Source of the DNA: Amycolatopsis sp. FDAARGOS 1241 | GTDB lineage: Bacteria; Actinomycetota; Actinomycetes; Mycobacteriales; Pseudonocardiaceae | Length of the DNA: 64,000 nucleotides | Direction of reading: 5' to 3' | NCBI RefSeq assembly: GCF_016889705.1 | Contig: NZ_CP069526.1 | Span: 124,001-188,000 of the forward strand | Part shown: positions 1-8,899 of the stretch, one piece after another | Position numbering within the stretch: the first letter of the stretch is position 1 | Layout: each line of letters begins with the position of its first letter | Position numbers and translations under genes: made by a program | The notes under the pieces: generated by a model | Databases searched by the model: none | What the model was told of the DNA's origin: nothing | The model's input: only the letters and a program-made list of their open reading frames with translations

Positions 1-237
1 GAGGTCCTGGCCGAGATCCGGTACAGCCAGGGCAACTTCGAAACGGCCGCTCGTGCGTTGGCGCTCAGCGCCCTGATCCGCGGCCAGTTCGACCTGGGCA
101 GCCCGGAAGTGAAGGCGCTGATCGGGAACCTGCAACAGGAACTAGGCCACGACCGCTACCAACAACTGGTCACGGAAGTCCGCACCATGGACCGCGCCGA
201 CGGCATCACGTGGCTCCTCAACGAAGTCGGCGAATAG
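1..237 (+). CDS. C-terminal part of an unidentified helical (possibly TPR-like) protein
   Basis: An open frame enters from the left edge and stops with TAG at 235-237, giving 78 residues. Composition is Ala/Leu/Gln/Glu rich with a helical repeat look (YSQGNFETAARALALSALI), which would fit the end of a TPR-like or other alpha-solenoid protein. It ends WLLNEVGE. No catalytic motif is visible and the N-terminus lies outside the window, so no function is assigned. GC3 is high, supporting real coding. Confidence 0.6.
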   Translation, partial: EVLAEIRYSQGNFETAARALALSALIRGQFDLGSPEVKALIGNLQQELGHDRYQQLVTEVRTMDRADGITWLLNEVGE

Positions 238-303
238 CCGTCTCCAAACCAGCCCACCACCCAACGCACCGCCACTACGGGGAAAGCAGCCACACCCCAC
301 CGT

Positions 304-555
304 GCATCCCGATACTAAGGAAGCTCGGGCTTCGGGATGCTTCCCCAGTGACGTCTTCGTCTTCAGAGCCGGCCCTACCGCACCGAAGTCACCACACGAA
401 CGTTGCTACAGCACGGAAAGGCGCTGGCGCGCCAAAGAACCACACGACGGATCCCGAAGCCTGATTGTGACTACGCTTTGCCCCTGCTCGTCACGGCGGG
501 AAAGCGTACCTTGACAAGCAGGGGCAAAGCGTGTGGCGGCTTCGTATCGGGATGC
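304..555. repeat. Cluster of nested inverted repeats in a gene-free gap
   Basis: The 470-base gap 238-709 holds no convincing gene. GCATCCCGATAC at 304-315 is matched by its reverse complement at 544-555. A shorter copy in reverse orientation (TCGGGATGC) lies at 332-340 and a related ATCCCGAAGC at 451-460. Inside, a 21-base arm at 473-493 pairs with 512-532 with one mismatch across an 18-base loop. Together these could fold as a branched RNA or be the ends of a small non-autonomous element. Function unknown. Confidence 0.6.
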
Positions 556-656
556 AGGGCGGGGTCTGGCCGGTCGTCTTCGTTGACGAAGTCGCTTGCG
601 CTGGTCAGGGGTTTTCGCTGTCGCGAGAAGAAAGCCCCATCTCCACGCAGAAAACA

Positions 657-700
657 GGAACGGCCCCCTCCACCACCCCCGCGGTGAAAGGGACCGTCCC
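657..700. terminator. Imperfect hairpin, possible bidirectional terminator
   Basis: An imperfect stem (657-669 with 689-700) lies ten bases past the stop of the minus-strand permease gene and downstream of the plus-strand gene entering from the left. Its position between convergent genes fits a terminator, but the stem has mismatches and there is no T-run. Confidence 0.35.
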
Positions 701-709
701 AACCCTACC

Positions 710-1507
710 TCACACCCGGCGGCGATAAGCCCACGTCGCCAACGGGAAGAACACGACCACGGCCCCGACCATCCACGCCAGTGCCCCGCCGAGTTGCCCG
801 GCCACGGGGCCGCCGTTCATCAACCCCCGCAACGCGTTCGCCATCAGGCTCACGGGGCTGATGTCCGCCCAGGCCTTCAGCCACCCGGGCATCGTCGCGG
901 TCGACACAAACACGTTGCTGCCGAACGTCAGCGGCATGATGAACACGAACATCAGGCCTTGCGCTGCTCCCGGTGACTTCATGAGCATCCCCACGAACAC
1001 CGAGCCCCAGCAGAAGCACAGCCCGAACGCCAGCACCAGCAGGATCGCGGCGACGAACTGCAGCGGCCCGGTCTCCACGCGGTAGCCCATCACCATCGCG
1101 ACGACCATCAGCACCGCGAGGCACACCAGGTACCGCACCAGATCCGCCAGTACCGCGCCGACCAGCGGCGCCGACCGCGCGATCGGCATGCTGCGGAAGC
1201 GGTCGAACACACCCTTGGTGACGTCGGTGTTCAGCTGCACCCCGACGGTCAGGCTCGCCTGCAGGATGTTCATCACGACCAGGCCGGGCACGAGGTTCTG
1301 CAGGTAGTTCGAAATCGAGCCGCCGAGTGCGTTGCCGAACAGGTACGTGAACATCAGCAGGAAGGTGATCGGCATCAGCGTCACATCGGCCAGCTGATCC
1401 GGGTTCTTCCGGATCTTCAGGATTCCCCGCCACGCCAGCGAAAGGGCGTGCTGCGCGCCCTTGAGCGGGCTGAGGTGCCGCGGCGGGTCGAGGGCGAGCG
1501 TGGTCAC
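710..1507 (-). CDS. ABC-2 type exporter permease (DrrB-like)
   Basis: A 265-residue membrane protein with about six hydrophobic segments and the ABC-2 permease look of daunorubicin-resistance DrrB proteins (start region TLALDPPRHLSPLKGAQHAL, then DQLADVTLMPITFLLMFTYLF). GTG start at 1507 overlaps the stop of the ATPase gene (GTGA), so the two are translationally coupled. It should form the membrane part of a two-gene exporter for a hydrophobic compound or lipid. The substrate cannot be read from sequence. No biosynthetic cluster sits nearby, so a drug-resistance role specifically is not supported. Confidence 0.88.
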   Translation of the reverse strand: MTTLALDPPRHLSPLKGAQHALSLAWRGILKIRKNPDQLADVTLMPITFLLMFTYLFGNALGGSISNYLQNLVPGLVVMNILQASLTVGVQLNTDVTKGVFDRFRSMPIARSAPLVGAVLADLVRYLVCLAVLMVVAMVMGYRVETGPLQFVAAILLVLAFGLCFCWGSVFVGMLMKSPGAAQGLMFVFIMPLTFGSNVFVSTATMPGWLKAWADISPVSLMANALRGLMNGGPVAGQLGGALAWMVGAVVVFFPLATWAYRRRV

Positions 1508-2466
1508 GCGAGGCTCCCTTCGAGCTCGGGTTCGGCCGAATGGCCGGTGAGTGCCAGGAACACCTCGTCGAGGCTCGGCAGGCGCAGCGCGAGCTCGTCG
1601 GAGGTGATGCCGGCTTCGTCGAGCTTGCGCACGAGCGTGGACAACAGGACGGGGTCGGACACGGGCGCTGTCAGCAGGCCTGTGTCGTGGTCGCGCGCCG
1701 GCCGCACGCCGGTGAGCTCGCCGAGGATGCGTTCGACGGCGTCGAGGTCCGCGAGCCGCGTCGGCCGCACCTGCAGCGTCTGCCCGCCGACGCGGCGCTT
1801 CAGTTCGTCGGCGCGGCCGTCGGCGACCACGCGGCCGTGGTCGATCACGGTGATCTTGTCGGCGAGCTGGTCGGCTTCCTCGAGGTACTGCGTGGTGAGC
1901 AGCACCGTCGCGCCGTCGGCGACGAGGCCGCGGACCACGGCCCACACCTCGTTGCGCGCGTGCGGGTCGAGGCCCGTGGTGGGCTCGTCGAGGTAGAGCA
2001 CCTCCGGCCGCCCGACGAGGCTCGCCGCCAGGTCGAGGCGCCGGCGCATGCCGCCGGAGTACGTGCGGATCGGGCGCTTCGCCGCGTCTGACAGCTCGAA
2101 CCGCTCCAGCAGTTCCTTCGCCCGTGCCTTCGCGTCGGCGCGGGACAGGCCGAGCAGCCGGCCGATCAGCACCAGGTTCTCGGTGCCGTTCAGGTCCTCG
2201 TCGACCGACGCGTACTGACCGGTGAGCCCGATCAGCGACCGGACCCGCACGGGGTCCCTCACGACGTCGTAACCCCCGACGGTGGCGGATCCGGCGTCCG
2301 GCTCGATCAGCGTGGCCAGGATGCGGACCGCGGTCGTCTTGCCCGCGCCGTTGGGTCCGAGCACCCCCACCACCTTGCCGAACGGGACCTCCAAGTCCAC
2401 CCCGCCCAGCGCCTTCGTCTCCCCGAAGTGTTTGACCAGGCCCTCGGCCGTGATCGCGTGTGACAT
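1504..2466 (-). CDS. ABC exporter ATP-binding protein (DrrA-like)
   Basis: A 320-residue ATPase: Walker A GPNGAGKTT near residue 33, signature YSGGMRRRLDLA, Walker B VLYLDEPTTGLDP, and an H-loop replaced by Gln (LLTTQYLEEAD), as is usual in DrrA proteins. The C-terminal extension (about 225-320) is the DrrA-type accessory domain. ATG at 2466 is chosen because GGAGGAGGAAA lies just upstream; a longer reading to 2517 lacks such a site. It forms an exporter with the overlapping permease. The next gene is divergent, so the promoter lies in 2467-2640. Confidence 0.92.
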   Translation of the reverse strand: MSHAITAEGLVKHFGETKALGGVDLEVPFGKVVGVLGPNGAGKTTAVRILATLIEPDAGSATVGGYDVVRDPVRVRSLIGLTGQYASVDEDLNGTENLVLIGRLLGLSRADAKARAKELLERFELSDAAKRPIRTYSGGMRRRLDLAASLVGRPEVLYLDEPTTGLDPHARNEVWAVVRGLVADGATVLLTTQYLEEADQLADKITVIDHGRVVADGRADELKRRVGGQTLQVRPTRLADLDAVERILGELTGVRPARDHDTGLLTAPVSDPVLLSTLVRKLDEAGITSDELALRLPSLDEVFLALTGHSAEPELEGSLA

Positions 2467-2640
2467 GGTGTTTCCTCCTCCTGCGTCGCCCTCCGGAGAA
2501 CACAGTGGACTTCGCACCTGTCAGCGCGCGCACACGGCGCTGACAGCGGCTGCCAGAACCGGTGTCGGCGCTGTGTGGAGGAGTTGTGGAGGTGTCGTGG
2601 CGCCGCGCGCGGGAGCCGCGGGAGTCGGCATACTCGGGGC

Positions 2641-3597
2641 GTGGTGATCAACGAACGGGTACGCCCTGCCAGGCGGCTGGTCACGGGCCTGCTGCTGGTG
2701 TTCGGCGTGCCCTTGCTGGCGATCACGACCTTGCGAGCGCTCGGTTTCGACGGTGGCTGGCACACGCTCATCCTGCTCGCGCTCACGCCGTACGCGGTCG
2801 TTTACGGTGCGTTGCTCGGCGGCGCCGCGCTGGTGCTGCGCCGCTGGTGGACGGGCGGGATCGCGCTGGCGATGACCGTGCTGCTGGCCGTGTTCGTCGC
2901 GCCGCGCGCGATGCCGGACCCGCAACCGACCGCGGCGGGGAAGTCGCTGCGCGTCATGTCGGCCAACCTGCACCTCGGTCACGCCGACGCGGGCGCGGTG
3001 GTGCGGCTGGTACGCGAGAACCGCGTCGACGTGCTCAACCTGGTGGAGCTGACGCCCGCCGAAGAGTCCGCTTTGGACGCGGCCGGGCTGTTCGCGCAGC
3101 TGCCGTACCGCGTCGTGCACGCCGCACCGGGCGCCGATGGCTCGGCGGTCGTGTCGCGCTACCCGCTCACGGAAAAGAACTACACCGGCGACTCGGCGGC
3201 CAAGCAGCCCGGCGCGGAAGCCGACCTCGGCGGCGGCACGGTCGTCGAGATCGTCGCCGTGCACCCGCAGTCCCCGGACACCGGCTCCGGCGAATGGGTG
3301 CGCCAGACCCGCGACCTCTCCCGCGCTGCCGGCGAACACGGCCTGCGCATCCTCGCCGGCGACTTCAACGCGACGCTCGACCACTCCGCGCTCCAAACCG
3401 TCCTGAGCCGCGGCTACCACGACGCCGCGGACGAACTCGGCGACGGCCTCCAGCCGACCTGGCCCGCGGACGCGCTCCCCGTGGTTACGCTCGACCACGT
3501 GCTGGTCGACAAGCGGGCGGCGGTGCGGGACTACCGGGTGCTGGCCGTCCCCGGCACGGACCACCGAGCCGTCTACGCCGAGGTGCAGCTGCCGTGA
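2641..3597 (+). CDS. Membrane-anchored endonuclease/exonuclease/phosphatase (EEP) family protein
   Basis: About 318 residues. The first 100 hold three hydrophobic segments (GLLLVFGVPLLAI, LALTPYAVVYGALLGGAAL, IALAMTVLLAVFVAP), followed by an EEP fold: MSANLHLGHAD, the metal-binding NLVELTPAEE, AVHPQSPD, GDFNATLDHS and the C-terminal LDHVLV and DHRAVYAEV. These are the signatures of the DNase I/sphingomyelinase-like superfamily with its Asn, Glu, Asp-Asn and Asp-His residues. The catalytic domain probably faces outward. The substrate is unknown. GTG at 2641 or 2644 is possible. It overlaps the next gene by four bases. Confidence 0.82.
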   Translation: MVINERVRPARRLVTGLLLVFGVPLLAITTLRALGFDGGWHTLILLALTPYAVVYGALLGGAALVLRRWWTGGIALAMTVLLAVFVAPRAMPDPQPTAAGKSLRVMSANLHLGHADAGAVVRLVRENRVDVLNLVELTPAEESALDAAGLFAQLPYRVVHAAPGADGSAVVSRYPLTEKNYTGDSAAKQPGAEADLGGGTVVEIVAVHPQSPDTGSGEWVRQTRDLSRAAGEHGLRILAGDFNATLDHSALQTVLSRGYHDAADELGDGLQPTWPADALPVVTLDHVLVDKRAAVRDYRVLAVPGTDHRAVYAEVQLP

Positions 3598-4031
3598 CCG
3601 CCGAACTCCGCCCCGTCGCGGGCGAACGCGAGTACCCGCGGTTGCTGCAGGTTTGGCGCAGCTCGGTCGAAGCCACCCACGACTTCCTCACGCCGGCCGA
3701 CGTCGAGTTCTTCGCCGAGCGCGTGCCCGCCTACTTCCCGGCGGTCGACCTGACTGTGGCGGTGGTCGACGGGGCTGTCGCGGGCTTCTCGGGCGTCGCC
3801 GACGGCGACCTCAGCATGCTGTTCGTGCACGCCGACTACCGCGGTGAAGGAATCGGTTCCGCGCTGCTGCGCAAGGCGTTCGCCCAGTTCCCGCAGCTGA
3901 CGGTCGACGTCAACGAGCAGAACTCGCAGGCCGTCGGTTTCTACCTGCACCACGGCTTCGTGGTCGCGGGGCGCTCCGAGTTCGACTCGGAAGGCCGTCC
4001 GTTCCCGCTGCTGCACCTCAAGCGAGCTTGA
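3594..4031 (+). CDS. GNAT family N-acetyltransferase
   Basis: A 145-residue GNAT protein. Motif A is clear (LFVHADYRGEGIGSALL, the acetyl-CoA pyrophosphate loop), followed by LTVDVNEQNSQAVGFYLHHGF, the usual motif B with Asn and aromatic residues. The GTG start overlaps the TGA of the EEP gene, so both are translated together. The 3' end overlaps the Sir2 gene on the opposite strand by 14 bases. It resembles small-molecule or ribosomal-type acetyltransferases; substrate unknown. A neighbouring acetylase and deacylase is suggestive but not proof of a shared target. Confidence 0.85.
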   Translation: MTAELRPVAGEREYPRLLQVWRSSVEATHDFLTPADVEFFAERVPAYFPAVDLTVAVVDGAVAGFSGVADGDLSMLFVHADYRGEGIGSALLRKAFAQFPQLTVDVNEQNSQAVGFYLHHGFVVAGRSEFDSEGRPFPLLHLKRA

Positions 4032-4821
4032 GCAGCGTCTCCAAGGCCCCCGCGGCGATCGACACCCCGCGGCCGTGGCGGATCTGCGGCTCGCGCGGGT
4101 TGATGCGCACCAGCGCACCCGTCGCCGCGCTGGCGAGTTCGGAGTAGCGGCGGACGGTCGGCACGGCCTGGCCGGCGCCCAGCTCCACCACCACGAGGTC
4201 GCGGTTCGCGCGCCGCCACGCGGTCAGCTCCTCGAGCTGGGTGTCGCTGCGGTCGGGGACCCACGAGAAGTCCCCGAACATCAGGATGTTCGGCCGGGCC
4301 AGGCCGCCGCAGCGGGGGCACGATGGCAGCGGCGGGCGGGCCCGCATGGTCGTTTCGTCGATGTTCACCTCGACGCCGGCGGCGGACCAGATGTCGTCCG
4401 AGCACCCGGCGAGGCACTGCAGGTGGTGGATGGATCCGTGCGCTTCGGCGACGTGCGGGAACCCCGCTACCTGGAACTGGCCGTCCACATTGGACGTGAA
4501 CACGCGCACGCCACCGGGTTTCGCCTGGCCCCACCGCAACAGCAGGGCGAACCCCTCGTGCGGCACCGTCGAGCGGTACAGCGCGAGCCGGTGGCCGTAG
4601 AAGCCCCACGCGAGTTCCGGGTCGTCCGCGAAGTGGCGCGGGTCGGCGATCTCCTCGAAGCTCAGGCCGAGCCCGGCGTACGGCGGGTAGGCGCGCCAGA
4701 ACCCCTCGTCACCGCGGAAATCGGGCAGCCCGGAGTCCACGCCCATCCCGGCGCCGGCGCACACGAGGAGCGCGCCGGCACCGTGGACGAGCTCGGCGGC
4801 GTGCGCGAGGTCGTCACTCAC
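4018..4821 (-). CDS. Sir2 family NAD-dependent protein deacylase
   Basis: A 267-residue sirtuin-like protein. NAD-binding motif CAGAGMGVDSGLPDFRG near residue 20, TSNVDG, the catalytic AHGSIHHLQC, and four zinc-type Cys in CLAGC...CPRCGG. The usual GAGxS Ser is Gly here. It would remove acyl groups from lysine using NAD. GTG at 4821 is chosen because it overlaps the upstream gene's stop by eight bases and begins in-family (SDDLAHAAELV). The Sir2 3' end overlaps the convergent GNAT gene. Confidence 0.86.
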   Translation of the reverse strand: MSDDLAHAAELVHGAGALLVCAGAGMGVDSGLPDFRGDEGFWRAYPPYAGLGLSFEEIADPRHFADDPELAWGFYGHRLALYRSTVPHEGFALLLRWGQAKPGGVRVFTSNVDGQFQVAGFPHVAEAHGSIHHLQCLAGCSDDIWSAAGVEVNIDETTMRARPPLPSCPRCGGLARPNILMFGDFSWVPDRSDTQLEELTAWRRANRDLVVVELGAGQAVPTVRRYSELASAATGALVRINPREPQIRHGRGVSIAAGALETLLKLA

Positions 4822-5122
4822 CCGGCTTGGACGCCTGCACGACCTCGAACTCGAGCAGGGTCGCGCCGCTCGACACCGGCTTCGCGCGCTCACCCGAGTG
4901 GGCCTCGCGCGCGGGGCCCGCCGCCCACGCCTGGTAGTGCTCCTCCGACTCCCACTTCGTGTAGACGAAGTAGCGCTTGTCGCCGGAAACCGGGCGGAGC
5001 AGCTCGAAGCCGAGGAAACCGGGCTGGTTGTCCACGGCGTGCAGCCGCGCGGCGAAGCGCTTCTCCAGCTCGGGGCCGGCGCCTTCGGGAACTTCGATCG
5101 CGTTGATCTTCACCACTGCCAT
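4814..5122 (-). CDS. Antibiotic biosynthesis monooxygenase (ABM)-fold protein
   Basis: A 102-residue alpha+beta barrel protein. VVKINAIEVPEG, then PGFLGFELLRPV, RYFVYTKWESEEHYQAW and a C-terminal LLEFEVV match the ABM/heme-degrading monooxygenase fold (IsdG/MhuD-like). The Asn of the IsdG active site may be replaced by AIEVPEG context, so heme cleavage is not certain. It is the first gene of a two-gene unit with the Sir2 gene, overlapping it by eight bases. Confidence 0.8.
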   Translation of the reverse strand: MAVVKINAIEVPEGAGPELEKRFAARLHAVDNQPGFLGFELLRPVSGDKRYFVYTKWESEEHYQAWAAGPAREAHSGERAKPVSSGATLLEFEVVQASKPGE

Positions 5123-5225
5123 GACCCCAGCCTACTGTCGCCGGACGCGGCAGTCGCCGCCGGAAACCTGGCGCAAGTGGCCTGCTCGGGCGATTCGTGC
5201 CACGCTGGGGCACCTGGGGAAAACC

Positions 5226-6608
5226 ATGAACTGCTGGCCAAGGACGTGCAGCGCATCATCAAGGCGACCGCCGATTCCGCGGCCGGTGAACACGCCGGCG
5301 AACTGGTCGACCCCGTCACCGCCCACCTCGGTGTGCCGCTCACGCAGGCGCTGGTGATCACGCGAACTACGAAGACTGGGAGCACGCCAACATCCAGGCG
5401 GGCGTCGATGCCTACCTGGCCGAACACGGCGTACTCACCGACTGGTTCGGCATCGCGGGTGGGCAGCGCGGCCACGAAGACCTCGTGGACATGCTGTTCG
5501 CCGCGCGCAGCCACCAGCTCTTCGAGCTGGGCGCCGTCGACTACACGACCGCGGCCGTCGGGCCCGACGAGGCCGTCGAGGTCGTGCAGTTGGGTCTCGG
5601 CGGCACCACCGCGCCGGACGGCACGCCCGTGCTGGTCGGCGTCCGCGGGGCGAACCCGCAGTACGGCCGGCTCCAGTGCCGCCTGGAGGTGATCGCGGGC
5701 GGGCGGCCCGCGGCCACGGCGGCGCGCGACCGCATCGAGCAGCTGATCGCGAAGCACGACATGCTGCAGGGCCAGGTCCTCGCGTTCGGCGTGAGCGAGC
5801 ACCGCGGCAACGAGCTGCTCACGTTCCTGCCGCGGCCGTCGATCGACGCCGAGGAGGTCGTGCTGCCCGAAGGCGTGCTGGACGCGGCCGAGCGGCACAC
5901 CGTCGGCATCGCCGAGCACGTCGGACGGCTGCTGGCGGCGGGCCAGCACCTCAAACGCGGGGTGCTGGTCCACGGCCCGCCCGGCACCGGCAAGACGCAC
6001 ACCGTCCGGTACCTGATGGGCCGGCTGCCGGGCAGCACGATCGTGGTCCTCACCGGCACCGCGATGCGGTTCGTCTCCAAGGCCGCGACGATCGCGCGGC
6101 GGCTGCAGCCGAGCGTCGTGGTGCTCGAGGACGTCGACCTCATCGCCCAGGAGCGCGACCACCGCATGGGCGGCACGCCGCTGCTGTGCAACCTGCTCGA
6201 CGCCATGGACGGCGGCGACGCCGACGTCACGTTCCTGCTCACCACCAACCGCGCCGGCGACCTCGAAAACGCCCTGGCCGACCGGCCGGGCCGCGTCGAC
6301 TCGCCGTCGAGATCCCGCTGCCCGACGCCGCCGGGCGCGCCGCGCTGCTGGAGCTGTACTCACGCGGGCTCAAGGCGACGGCCGACCTCGGCCCGGTCGT
6401 CGAGGCGACCGAGGGCGTCACGGCGTCGTTCGTGAAGGAGCTGCTGCGGCGCGCGACCCTGCGCAGCATCGCCGAGCGACCCGACGACGACGTCGTGGTC
6501 GGAGACGCGGAGCTCACGTCGGCGCTGGCCGAGATGAACGACGCCCGCAGCGCCCTGACCAGGTCGTTGCTGGGTGCTGCGAATCAGCGCCGCAGCGAAC
6601 CGGGGTAG
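5226..6608 (+). pseudogene. AAA family ATPase broken by two or three frameshifts
   Basis: The protein reads in three successive frames. ELLAKDVQRIIKATADSAA starts at about 5228 in one frame; the ATG at 5226 is out of frame with it. The reading then shifts near 5363-5372 to YEDWEHANIQAGVDAYLAEH, and again near 6298-6303 to LAVEIPLPDAAGRAALLELY. Each shift fits a missing base. Walker A (HGPPGTGKTHT), Walker B (VVVLEDVDLI), sensor 1 (LLTTNRAGDLE) and the Arg-finger region (DRPGRVD) are all intact, so the original product was a normal cytosolic AAA ATPase of about 460 residues. Motif conservation with indels fits recent decay or sequencing error. Its 3' end overlaps the convergent peptidase gene by 25 bases. 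Confidence 0.82.
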
Positions 6609-8005
6609 AGGTCGGCGTCGGTGGGCAGCCCGTCGCCGCGGAACCAGTCGTCGAGGAACGGCGTGAGGTTCTGCCCGGCGAGCCGGTTCACGAGCTGCTC
6701 GAATTCGGCCCACGTCGCGTTGCCGTGGCGGTGCTGGGTGGTCCAGTCGTGCAGCAGGGCGGTGAACGGGCCTTCACCCATCTTCCGGCGCAACGCGTGC
6801 AGCGCCAGGATGCCCTTGTCGTAGACGCCCTCGAACTCATGGCCGGCGCCCATGCCGACGAGCTTGCGGTTCCAGAAGTCCGTGCTGCCGTGGAAGATCT
6901 CGATGGCCGCGCGGTAGCGGTCGTCGAGGTTCTCGCCCTCGCGCTCGGACCACAGCCACTGCGCGTAGGACGCGAAGCACTCGTTGAGGCAGATGTCGGA
7001 CCACGAATCCAGCGACACGGAGTCGCCGAACCACTGGTGCGCGTTCTCGTGCACCACGGTGAGGATGTCGGCCCACTTCGCGTACGTCGGGCGGGTCTGC
7101 GTTTCGAGGGAGAACTGGATGTCCTCGTTCAGGTAGATCCCGCCGGCCGCGCTCTGCGGGTACGGGCCGAACTTGCCGGCCAGGAACGCAATGATCTCCG
7201 GCAGACGGTCGCCGGTGGCGTCGTTGCCCTCGGCGCCCGGCGCGTACGCCGACACCACTGGGGTGCCGTCGGGCAGCGTCGCGCGCTTCACGGTGAACTT
7301 GCCGATCGCGATCGTGGTCAGGTAGCTCGCGACCGGGTCCGGCTCGGACCAGGTGGTGGTCGTCTTGCCGTCCTTCGCCGTGCTGCCCTGCTCACGGCCG
7401 TTCGAGAGGACGGTCCAGCCGTCGGGCACGTGGGCGGTCAGCGTGAACGTCGCCTTGTCCCGCGGAGTTTCGTTCACCGGGTACCAGAACGCGGCCGAAT
7501 GCGGCTCACCGACCACGAACGCGCCGCCGTCGGCCGAGCGGCTCCAGCCGATCTCACTGCCGCCGGCGTGCGGCGTCTTCGCCGGGTCGCCCGAGTAGCG
7601 CACGCGCGTGCGGAAGGTCGAGCCCGCCGGCACCGGCTGCGCCGGCGTGACGACCAGTTCGAACTCCTTCTCCCGGCTGAACTTCGCGGGCTTGCCGCCG
7701 ACCTCGACCGAACGCACGTCGAGCCCGCGCAGGTCGAGGTCGAAACGGTTGAGGTCCTGCGTGGCCTTCGCGGTGACGGTGGTGTCGCCGTCGAGGTGGT
7801 CGCTCGCCGGGTCATAGCCGACGTCGACGTGGTAGTCGAGCGCGTCGTAGCCGCCGTTGCCGTCGTCGGGGTAGTACGGGTCGCCCGCGCCGCTCGCGCC
7901 CGCGGACGGGTTCAGCGGTTGCGGCGTGTCTGTTTTGTCCGCCGTGCACGCGGACAGCACCAGCACACCGGCGAGGACGAGGGCGAGCGGGCGGTGGCTG
8001 CGCAT
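6584..8005 (-). CDS. M1 family metallopeptidase, secreted lipoprotein
   Basis: A 473-residue lipoprotein. Signal peptide with lipobox LSAC (Cys20), then a beta-rich N-terminal domain (YDALDYHVDVGYDPASDHLDG) typical of gluzincin aminopeptidases. Zinc site HENAH at 319-323 with the third ligand Glu342 in LNECF, and the helix after it, all intact. It should act outside the membrane on peptides. ATG at 8005 is the natural start because it begins the signal peptide. It is divergent from the alpha/beta hydrolase, sharing a 58-base promoter region. Its usual partner exopeptidase motif GxMEN is not visible (GGIYLNEDIQF is at that place), so substrate range is uncertain. Confidence 0.9.
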   Translation of the reverse strand: MRSHRPLALVLAGVLVLSACTADKTDTPQPLNPSAGASGAGDPYYPDDGNGGYDALDYHVDVGYDPASDHLDGDTTVTAKATQDLNRFDLDLRGLDVRSVEVGGKPAKFSREKEFELVVTPAQPVPAGSTFRTRVRYSGDPAKTPHAGGSEIGWSRSADGGAFVVGEPHSAAFWYPVNETPRDKATFTLTAHVPDGWTVLSNGREQGSTAKDGKTTTTWSEPDPVASYLTTIAIGKFTVKRATLPDGTPVVSAYAPGAEGNDATGDRLPEIIAFLAGKFGPYPQSAAGGIYLNEDIQFSLETQTRPTYAKWADILTVVHENAHQWFGDSVSLDSWSDICLNECFASYAQWLWSEREGENLDDRYRAAIEIFHGSTDFWNRKLVGMGAGHEFEGVYDKGILALHALRRKMGEGPFTALLHDWTTQHRHGNATWAEFEQLVNRLAGQNLTPFLDDWFRGDGLPTDADLYPGSLRR

Positions 8006-8063
8006 CCTTCGACTCTATGTGTTCGGATGTGCTGAGGTGATCGAGCGAGCGAGGGGAGACGTC

Positions 8064-8816
8064 GTGCGACCTGGCGTGATCCACTTCGGTGGCGAGCCGG
8101 ACACGGGCGTGTCGGTGCTTCTGCTCCACGGGCTGATGGGCCGCGCCCGCACGTGGTGGCCCGTCGCGCAGTGGCTCAAGCCCTACGGGTGCGTCCACGG
8201 CCTCGACGCCCGTGGCCACGGCCGGGCGCCGAAGACCGGGCCGTGGACCACTGAGCAGTTCGCCTCCGATGTGGCCGAAGTCCTGGCGGAACTCGGTCCT
8301 TCCGTGCTCATCGGCCACTCCATGGGGGGCCTGCACGCCTGGGCGACGGCGGCCGAGTACCCGGAACTCGTGCGGGCCGTCGTGAGCGAAGACTTCGCCC
8401 CCGACCAGCGAGGCCGCACCGTCGAAACCTGGCGCGGCCACTTCGAGAGCTGGCCCGTGCCGTTCGAATCCCTCGCCCACGTGCGGGCGTTCTTCGGCAC
8501 CGCGGGTGATTACTTCACCGAATGCGTCGAGGAACGCGAAGACGGCTACCACCTCATCGCGGACCTGGAGGCCCTCTACGAAATCGCCGCCGAATGGGGT
8601 CGCCGCGACTACTGGTCCACAGTGGAGGCGATCCGCTGCCCGCTGCTGCTCGTCGAAGGCGAGCACACGGCGATGCCCGCGGGCCAGCAAGCGGAGGTCG
8701 CCGCGCGCGTGCCGGGCGCCCGCCACCTCGTCGTGCCCGGCTCCGCACACCTGCCACACGCCGAAGCTCCGCGGGTGTACCGCGGGGCCGTGGAGGCGTT
8801 CCTCGCCGGGTTGTGA
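8064..8816 (+). CDS. Alpha/beta fold hydrolase
   Basis: A 250-residue hydrolase. Oxyanion region LLLHGLMGRARTW, nucleophile elbow GHSMGG (Ser), acid in VEGEHTAM region, and His in SAHLPHAE near the C-terminus form a standard triad. GTG at 8064 is preferred: GAGGGGAG lies at 8051-8058, and upstream codons overlap the divergent gene's signal peptide. No transmembrane segment. It could be an esterase, epoxide hydrolase-like or C-C hydrolase; substrate unknown. Confidence 0.87.
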   Translation: MRPGVIHFGGEPDTGVSVLLLHGLMGRARTWWPVAQWLKPYGCVHGLDARGHGRAPKTGPWTTEQFASDVAEVLAELGPSVLIGHSMGGLHAWATAAEYPELVRAVVSEDFAPDQRGRTVETWRGHFESWPVPFESLAHVRAFFGTAGDYFTECVEEREDGYHLIADLEALYEIAAEWGRRDYWSTVEAIRCPLLLVEGEHTAMPAGQQAEVAARVPGARHLVVPGSAHLPHAEAPRVYRGAVEAFLAGL

Positions 8817-8850
8817 AAAAGGGGCTGCGAAAAAGCAGGCTGTGAATAAG

Positions 8851-8897
8851 CCGGCGGGTCCCGTGCACCGCCCTCGCCGGCGCGCACGACCCGCCGG
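8851..8897. terminator. Bidirectional terminator hairpin
   Basis: CCGGCGGGTC at 8851-8860 pairs perfectly with 8888-8897, between two convergent stop codons (8816 and 8900). The loop contains a further GTGC/GCAC pairing. Position and stem strength support a shared terminator. Confidence 0.6.
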
Positions 8898-8899
8898 GG

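Noticed and set aside
1504..2466. Antibiotic biosynthetic cluster around the DrrAB-like exporter
   Set aside because: No polyketide, peptide-synthetase or tailoring genes nearby; the P450 at 58.9 kb is far away and single.
710..2533. Possible fusion of the DrrA and DrrB genes in one frame
   Set aside because: The upstream part is the shadow of the ATPase in another frame; the real permease begins at GTG 1507, overlapping the ATPase stop.
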